21,366 nt of DNA from CAYLHS01 sp964496205 (GTDB lineage Bacteria; Actinomycetota; Acidimicrobiia; Spongiisociales; UBA4744): NCBI GenBank assembly GCA_964496205.1, contig CAZBXV010000039.1, forward strand, positions 1 to 21,366, read 5' to 3'. Made by a program: the position numbers and the translations under genes. Below, in pieces: positions 17,261-21,366 of this stretch (the stretch's first letter is position 1; each line of letters opens with the position of its first letter). The notes under the pieces are model-generated. The model was given only the letters and a program-made list of their open reading frames with translations, ran no database searches and was not told the DNA's origin.

Positions 17261-17638
17261 ATGCTGAAGGAGTTCAGGGAGTTCATCAACCGGGGCAATC
17301 TCATCGACATCGCCGTCGGTTTCGTCATGGGCGTGGCGTTCGCGAGCGTCGTGTCATCGTTCGTCGGCAAGATCGTCAACCCACTAATCGGCTACATCTT
17401 CAACGTATCGAGCCTGGACGCGCTGTGGATGTTCGGCAAGACCGTGGATGGCGTGCAGCAGGGCAGCGTTGGCGCATTCATCGGTGCCCTGATCAACTTC
17501 ATCATCGTGGCGTTCGTCATGTTCCTCGTTGTCAAGGCGTACAACAGGATGAAGACCAAAGAAGAGGAAGCGCCACCGGCGGAGCCTCCGGAGGACACGC
17601 TTCTGCTGCGCGAGATCAGGGACTCGCTGGCCAAGTAG
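17261..17638 (+). CDS. mscL: Large-conductance mechanosensitive channel
   Basis: MscL is the pentameric channel that opens under high membrane tension to vent solutes after osmotic down-shock. The 125-residue protein has the usual length and order: N-terminal amphipathic helix LKEFREFINRGN, first membrane helix LIDIAVGFVMGVAFASVVSSFV with the Gly/Ala-packed pore, a periplasmic loop (SLDALWMFGKTVDGVQQG), a second helix FIGALINFIIVAFVMFLVV, and a charged cytoplasmic bundle ending LLLREIRDSLAK. GAGGAG before the ATG is a good ribosome-binding site. The gene lies 17 bases after archease and 20 before rtcB, so all three appear to share one transcript. A channel gene between an RNA-ligase pair is unexpected. 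Confidence 0.97.
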   Translation: MLKEFREFINRGNLIDIAVGFVMGVAFASVVSSFVGKIVNPLIGYIFNVSSLDALWMFGKTVDGVQQGSVGAFIGALINFIIVAFVMFLVVKAYNRMKTKEEEAPPAEPPEDTLLLREIRDSLAK

Positions 17639-17658
17639 AAGACGTAGTCTCGGAGGTG

Positions 17659-19053
17659 ATGGACCTCCGACGGATCGACGACGTCACCTGGGAGTTGCCG
17701 CGTAGCGGAGGCATGCTGGTTCCCGGCAGGGTCTACCTGGCCGAGACCATCGAGACCGAGCAGGCGCTGCAACAGGTGCGCAACGTCGCACATCTACCGG
17801 GCATCGTGAAGGCTTCATTCGCGATGCCCGATATTCATTGGGGATACGGGTTTCCGATCGGTGGGGTCGCCGCGACCGACGTGAACCAGGGCGGGGTCGT
17901 CTCGCCAGGGGGTGTGGGATTCGACATTGGGTGCGGGGTTCGTCTCCTCGCATCTTCTTTCACCGAGGGCGACTTCGAAGCACACCGGCGGCCACTGATG
18001 GACGAGCTCGACCGGCGGATACCTAGAGGGCTCGGAAAGGGGTCGATCGCCTCCGGAGTCGATATCGGTTCCGTCCTCGAAGACGGTACTCACGCCGTGC
18101 TCGCCTCCGGATTCGGAACCAACCGGGACCTGGAGCGATGCGAAGAGCATGGCCGCTCCGAGGGTGCCGACAGCGCATCGATCAGTGACCGAGCGAAGCG
18201 GCGCGGTGCCGGGCAGCTTGGATCGCTCGGAGCAGGCAACCACTTCCTCGAGGTACAAGTCGTCGACGAGGTCGTCGACGAGGAAGCTGCCTCTGCGTTC
18301 GGACTCGCTCCAGGCATGGTGTGCGTGATGATCCACTGTGGGAGCAGAGGGCTCGGTCACCAGACGTGCACCGATTACCTCGACGCTATGCAGCACGTGA
18401 GTGTCGACATGCCGGACAGGCAGCTGGCCGCGGTTCCGGTCGAGTCACCGGAAGGCAGCCGGTATCTCGCGGCCATGGCGTCGGCCGCAAACTTCGCATG
18501 GGCCAATCGTCACGTTCTGGCCCATGAGGCACGGCGGGCGTTCGCCGCTGCGTTCTCGATCGCGGATCCGGGCATGGATCTCGTCTTCGATGTTGCACAC
18601 AACCTCGCCAAGTTGGAGACCCATGAAGTCGACGGCGCGACAGCCCGCCTGTGTGTGCATCGCAAGGGGGCAACACGTGCGTTTGCGCCGGGGCATCCAG
18701 ATCTCTCCTCTGACCTCGAGGAGGTGGGCCAGCCGGTGCTCGTTCCGGGCTCGATGGGGACGGCGTCGTGGGTACTCGCCGGGGTCGAGAACAATCCGGC
18801 GTTCGCTTCGGCTGCGCATGGGGCCGGCAGACGGCTCAGCAGGAAGCAGGCAGCACGTCAGGAGAGCGGAACACAGGTGCGTCGCGATCTCGAGCACGAT
18901 GGGATCGCCGTCAGACCCGGCTCGGTGGCACTCCTCGCCGAAGAGGCCCCGTGGGCGTACAAGGATGTTGACCAAGTCGTCGACGTGTGCGAGCAGGCGC
19001 GACTGGCCCGGAAAGTGGCCCGGCTTCGGCCCGTGGGCGTGGTGAAGGGGTAG
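17659..19053 (+). CDS. rtcB: RtcB 3'-phosphate RNA ligase
   Basis: RtcB joins RNA ends bearing 3'-phosphate or cyclic phosphate to 5'-OH ends with GTP and Mn2+. The 464-residue protein carries its signature residues: MPDIHWGYGFPIGGVAA (56-72), GVGFDIGCGVR (metal Cys92), LGAGNHFLEVQ (N194, H195), MIHCGSRGLGHQ (H227), FDVAHN (H314), and AAHGAGRRLSRKQA, where H387 is the residue that forms the GMP adduct. The ATG at 17659 follows GGAGGTG; the frame continues upstream through mscL as a shadow. Archease, its activator, is two genes upstream. A perfect 12-base tandem duplication (18259-18282) encodes VVDEVVDE in a surface region. Bacterial RtcB repairs tRNA or rRNA broken by stress; the exact target here is unknown. 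Confidence 0.96.
   Translation: MDLRRIDDVTWELPRSGGMLVPGRVYLAETIETEQALQQVRNVAHLPGIVKASFAMPDIHWGYGFPIGGVAATDVNQGGVVSPGGVGFDIGCGVRLLASSFTEGDFEAHRRPLMDELDRRIPRGLGKGSIASGVDIGSVLEDGTHAVLASGFGTNRDLERCEEHGRSEGADSASISDRAKRRGAGQLGSLGAGNHFLEVQVVDEVVDEEAASAFGLAPGMVCVMIHCGSRGLGHQTCTDYLDAMQHVSVDMPDRQLAAVPVESPEGSRYLAAMASAANFAWANRHVLAHEARRAFAAAFSIADPGMDLVFDVAHNLAKLETHEVDGATARLCVHRKGATRAFAPGHPDLSSDLEEVGQPVLVPGSMGTASWVLAGVENNPAFASAAHGAGRRLSRKQAARQESGTQVRRDLEHDGIAVRPGSVALLAEEAPWAYKDVDQVVDVCEQARLARKVARLRPVGVVKG
18259..18282 (+). repeat. 12-base tandem duplication inside rtcB
   Basis: GTCGTCGACGAG occurs twice in direct succession (18259-18270 and 18271-18282) and encodes VVDE twice. The frame is kept. It is a small recent-looking duplication in an acidic surface stretch. 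Confidence 0.8.
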
Positions 19054-19060
19054 GAAAAAC

Positions 19061-19148
19061 GTACTTCGTATTTCGTATCCCGCACGATATTCGGAAGCCC
19101 CCGCGGTCCATGGATTCACGGGCCCGCGTACGAGGCACGAGGTACGGC
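19061..19148. repeat. GTACTTC/GTACGAG-type heptamer arrays
   Basis: Just after the rtcB stop are GTACTTC (19061-19067), GTATTTC (19068-19074) and GTATCCC (19075-19081), the reverse complement type of the 13715 array. Near the other end of the gap are GTACGAG (19128-19134), GCACGAG (19135-19141) and GTACGGC (19142-19148). The 46 bases between show no clear repeats. The rest of the 130-base gap holds only the hairpin at 19146-19162. Confidence 0.6.
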
Positions 19149-19162
19149 AGGCGGAGCCTGCC
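19146..19162. repeat. 7-bp hairpin before the isochorismatase-family gene
   Basis: GGCAGGC (19146-19152), GGA, GCCTGCC (19156-19162) is a perfect inverted repeat, 21 bases before the next start codon. It could end the rtcB transcript or act as an operator; the following bases are not T-rich. Confidence 0.45.
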
Positions 19163-19183
19163 ACTTGGACTACCGTCCTTCCC

Positions 19184-19726
19184 ATGTTCGATTCAGCGGC
19201 GCTCGTTGTCATCGACGTACAGGCAGGCTTCGACGATCCTCGTCTGGGTCGTCGCAGCAACCCGGAATGTGAAGGGAACGTTGCAGCCCTCATCGAGGCG
19301 TGGCGCGCGGCCGATCGCCCCATCGTCTTCGTTCGTCACGACTCACTCGAGGATGGCTCACCACTGGCGTCAGGAGCGCCGGGCAACGCGTTCAAGGACG
19401 CTGTGTCCGGTGAACCCGACCTGCTCGTGGTGAAGCATGTCCATTCGGCGTTCTACGGGCGACCCAATCTCGACGGGTGGTTGCAGGACCTCGGGATTGG
19501 CCAGGTGGTGATCTGTGGAATCCAGACGAATGTCTGCTGCGAGACGACGGCCCGTATGGCGTCAGATCTCGGCTACGAGACGACGTTCGTGCTCGATGCC
19601 ACTTGCACCTTCGACACCGCCGGTCCTGACGGGTCGGTCGTCTTGGCGGAGGACCTGATGCGGGTCACCGCGGCGAGCCTTTACGGCGAGTTCGCGACAG
19701 TCGTGAACACGGCGGACCTCATCTAG
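19184..19726 (+). CDS. Isochorismatase-family cysteine hydrolase
   Basis: The 180-residue cytoplasmic enzyme belongs to the isochorismatase-like (nicotinamidase-type) hydrolases. The catalytic triad is visible: D11 in VVIDVQAGF, K84 in VVKHVHSAFYG, and Cys118 in GIQTNVCCETTARMASDLGY. The cis-peptide region before the Cys is normal. Members split amides or related bonds of small molecules such as nicotinamide, N-carbamoyl compounds or isochorismate. The zinc-site residues expected of true nicotinamidases are not evident, so the substrate is open. The ATG at 19184 lacks a ribosome-binding site; TACCGT (19171-19176), seven bases before it, has the TANNNT form of a leaderless promoter. No functional partner lies next to it. 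Confidence 0.9.
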   Translation: MFDSAALVVIDVQAGFDDPRLGRRSNPECEGNVAALIEAWRAADRPIVFVRHDSLEDGSPLASGAPGNAFKDAVSGEPDLLVVKHVHSAFYGRPNLDGWLQDLGIGQVVICGIQTNVCCETTARMASDLGYETTFVLDATCTFDTAGPDGSVVLAEDLMRVTAASLYGEFATVVNTADLI

Positions 19727-19794
19727 ATCTGGTTCTTCCTCCCCGCGGTACTCTCGCGATACCTCTCCGTAGGCTTCGCCCAGGACCCCTTGTT

Positions 19795-19858
19795 CCCTTC
19801 GGGCCATCTCCCCCCCAACGCTCAGCCCTGTGGCCACGCTGGAGGAGGGGATCGCTCA
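19795..19858 (+). repeat. Dispersed intergenic module, copy B
   Basis: It aligns with 617-678 through blocks CCCTTCGG, CTC, CCAAC, CTC.GC, CTG.GG, CGCTG, AGG, AGGG and GCTCA. As in copy A, a leader and a heptamer array follow on the same strand at a similar distance. Confidence 0.6.
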
Positions 19859-19893
19859 CTCCGTTCGCTGGGGAGGAAGCGGTCGCCTTGGGG

Positions 19894-19976
19894 TTCTACG
19901 GCGGCTGTGGTCGCGTTCCTGCTGGGCGCTGGCTGCTGGGGCCGGCTGCTCGCTGGATGGCTGAATGATTCCTGGA
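19894..19976 (+). repeat. Leader plus heptamer array, copy near the phytase-like gene
   Basis: The leader (19894-19925: TTCTACGGCGGC, then TGTGGTCGCGTTCCTGCTGG) runs into GCTGGGC (19921-19927), GCTGGCT (19928-19934), GCTGGGG (19935-19941), CCGGCTG, CTCGCTG, GATGGCT, GAATGAT and TCCTGGA. The period is kept for eight units with growing divergence. Confidence 0.65.
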
Positions 19977-19984
19977 AGGCGACA

Positions 19985-20006
19985 GTTCGGTGAACCTTCG
20001 GTGACA
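19985..20006 (-). promoter_or_regulatory. PHO-box-like 11-base direct repeat
   Basis: On the minus strand the units are TGTCACCGAAG (20006-19996) and GTTCACCGAAC (19995-19985), a head-to-tail repeat with an 11-base step. The GTTCACC unit is the consensus described for PhoP sites in Streptomyces. It lies 70-90 bases before a gene for a secreted phytase-like protein, where phosphate control would make sense. Confidence 0.6.
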
Positions 20007-20075
20007 AGTCCGTTGCGCCGGCGCATTCATGATCGCGATCGGGTAAAGAATCCACAAGAGAGGAAGGGGCATTGC

Positions 20076-21341
20076 ATGACGAGGCGTTCAATAACGTTCG
20101 TCCTTCTCGTGCTGGTCATGGTCGTTGCGCTTGCGGCACCGGGCCTGGCGGCGAAGAAGGCACCGAATCCGAATCCGATGGCACTCGAGCACGCGAACGA
20201 GCATTCCCGCGTGCAGCAAACAGCTGCCGCCGCGAGCGGAGTTTCCATGGCAAGCGCCAATGGTCCGCTCTCGGTCGCAGATGTTGAACTGGTGGGGTAC
20301 GAGGTCCTGGACAAGAACTCGTATTTCCATGGCACCCTGATCGGCGGTCTGTCCGACTTGACCTACGATCCGATCAACGGCGTGTACTACGCCATCTCGG
20401 ATGACAAGAGCGAATTCGCATCCGCTCGGTACTACACGGTGAGCGTCTCTGCCGATCCGAGCAAGGAAGCCGATGCGGCCGTGTCTGTTGACTTCAAGGA
20501 CGTGACGTTCGTTCGTGACCACGGGGGTCTGTATCCGCTCGATGGAATCGACCTCGAGGGCATCGAGTGGTTCTCCAAGAACAAGCTGTTCGTGTCGAAC
20601 GAGCGAGATGTGAACGGGGATCCTTCCGTGCTCCGCCTCAACCCGAATGCCCGAGTCGACCGATCACTCCGCCTTCCCGGCTACTACTACCCGATGTACG
20701 AGTACGACTCGGAGCTGGAAGAGGACGTCCTGGTGTCGGGCGTCTACAGCAACTTGGCGTTCGAGAGCCTCACGCTCACGCCGGATCATGGGACCTTGGT
20801 GACCGCGACGGAGGCATCACTCGCACAGGATGGGGTACCGTCGACGCACACGACGGGGAGCAACTCCAGGGTGCTGGAGTTCGGAGCTCCCGGTTTCCAG
20901 CCTGCGGCGGAGTTCGTCTACCCGGTGGGACCGATCCCGAAGGGGACCGCGAATGACGGCGGCGACAACGGCCTGTCTGCGATGGTCGCGCTGGACAATG
21001 ACGGCACATTCCTTGCAATGGAGCGGTCATATGTGGGCGGCTATGGCAACACCATTCGCATCTACCAGACGTCAACCGCAAACGCTACCGACGTGTCCGG
21101 ATGGTTCACGATCAAAGGCAAGAGCTACACGCCGATGACCAAGGATCTGGTCGTCGACCTGGAAGCGGACCCCGGTCTGGTTCCCGGCGAGACGATCGAC
21201 AACATGGAAGGCATGGCATTCGGTCCGATGATGAAGGACGGCCGGTACCCGCTGGTGCTGGTCAGTGACGACAACTTCAATCCGGAGAACCAGAACACCA
21301 TCTTCATCGTCCTGGCGGTCACGCTCGAACCGGCCGACTGA
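20076..21341 (+). CDS. Secreted phytase-like (esterase-like activity of phytase family) protein
   Basis: The 421-residue protein has a signal peptide (MTRRSITFVL and hydrophobic core, cleaved near GLAAKK, about residue 25). It then carries the pattern of the phytase-like esterase family: GGLSDLTYDPINGVYYAISDD, DGIDLEGIEWF, LFVSNER, LAFESLTLTPDHGTLVTATE, DNGLSAMVALDNDGTFLAMERSY, and ETIDNMEGMAFGPMM followed by LVLVSDDNFN. Spaced DGxD and NDNG-like acidic motifs suit a beta-propeller that binds calcium. Such proteins are predicted to hydrolyse phosphate esters outside the cell; activity is not proven for most. ATG 20076 is chosen because AGGAAGGGG lies just upstream and the signal peptide starts here; the open frame extends 37 codons further. 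A PHO-box-like repeat upstream suggests induction in phosphate starvation. After the stop, GGGGAGA and a GTG at 21358 may begin another gene cut by the window. Confidence 0.9.
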   Translation: MTRRSITFVLLVLVMVVALAAPGLAAKKAPNPNPMALEHANEHSRVQQTAAAASGVSMASANGPLSVADVELVGYEVLDKNSYFHGTLIGGLSDLTYDPINGVYYAISDDKSEFASARYYTVSVSADPSKEADAAVSVDFKDVTFVRDHGGLYPLDGIDLEGIEWFSKNKLFVSNERDVNGDPSVLRLNPNARVDRSLRLPGYYYPMYEYDSELEEDVLVSGVYSNLAFESLTLTPDHGTLVTATEASLAQDGVPSTHTTGSNSRVLEFGAPGFQPAAEFVYPVGPIPKGTANDGGDNGLSAMVALDNDGTFLAMERSYVGGYGNTIRIYQTSTANATDVSGWFTIKGKSYTPMTKDLVVDLEADPGLVPGETIDNMEGMAFGPMMKDGRYPLVLVSDDNFNPENQNTIFIVLAVTLEPAD

Positions 21342-21366
21342 TCGGGGAGAGCAACGAGTGAAGGGG

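Larger units (their letters stand above)
19727..20075. other. Non-coding gap with a composite repeat and a regulatory region
   Basis: This 349-base gap contains the second copy of the shared module (19795-19858), a leader plus heptamer array (19894-19976) and then a PHO-box-like repeat (19985-20006) and the leader of the phytase-like gene. I see no gene in it. Confidence 0.7.

Noticed and set aside
21344..21366. Start of a further gene (GGGGAGA and GTG at 21358)
   Set aside because: Only three codons are inside the window, so nothing can be said of the product.

Overview
The window reads as chromosomal DNA of a high-GC actinobacterium. A deeper placement near the class Acidimicrobiia is only an inference. 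It rests on the secreted proteins with Thr/Ala/Ser linkers after a lipobox or signal peptide, the actinobacterial flavour of Dxs (NDNGRSYAP motif), the PadR-type regulators, and several genes that look leaderless or start with GTG. I see no rRNA, tRNA, CRISPR array, transposase or phage gene.

Layout. (1) 1-4303: the start of a lipoprotein amino-acid-binding protein runs leftward off the window. After a 505-base repeat-filled gap come dxs (isoprenoid precursor synthesis), an amino-acid ABC permease whose N-terminus looks truncated against the dxs stop, and its ATPase. (2) 4483-7055: an exported one-heme (CxxCH) protein with a calcium-type loop and a Thr-rich linker; a convergent small lipoprotein; an M20 amidohydrolase. 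(3) 7093-10789, all on the minus strand: a lipoprotein HtrA-type protease (interrupted by a frameshift), a PadR repressor, a HAAS-like/NfeD fusion protein and an SPFH/band-7 protein. This looks like a membrane quality-control cassette. (4) 10871-15675, minus: ClpB, a small conserved-looking hypothetical, and a Ycf46-like AAA ATPase. (5) 15781-16777, plus: a second PadR plus HAAS-like membrane protein pair with the same 11-base gene overlap as the first. (6) 16842-19053, plus: archease, MscL and RtcB, an RNA-ligase pair with a mechanosensitive channel gene between. (7) 19184-21341, plus: an isochorismatase-family hydrolase and a secreted phytase-like protein preceded by a good PHO-box-like direct repeat.

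The most unusual signal is not a gene. Nearly every long intergenic gap (418-548, 758-798, 13521-13735, 19061-19148, 19894-19976), and even the permease/ATPase junction inside an operon (3531-3565), holds degenerate tandem repeats with a strict 7-base period. Five of the arrays follow a related leader (core TGGYCGCGTT, then CTGG), in both orientations. Two intergenic regions 19 kb apart also share a further 62-64-base module upstream of the leader and array. This resembles in form the heptameric STRR repeats of heterocystous cyanobacteria, but with different sequences. I read it as a dispersed, composite intergenic repeat family.

Other points of interest are the HtrA frameshift at a five-base homopolymer in the linker, an internal ribosome-binding site that could release NfeD as a separate protein from the fusion gene, the duplicated PadR/HAAS modules with palindromes at their start codons, and the predicted phosphate control of the phytase-like gene.
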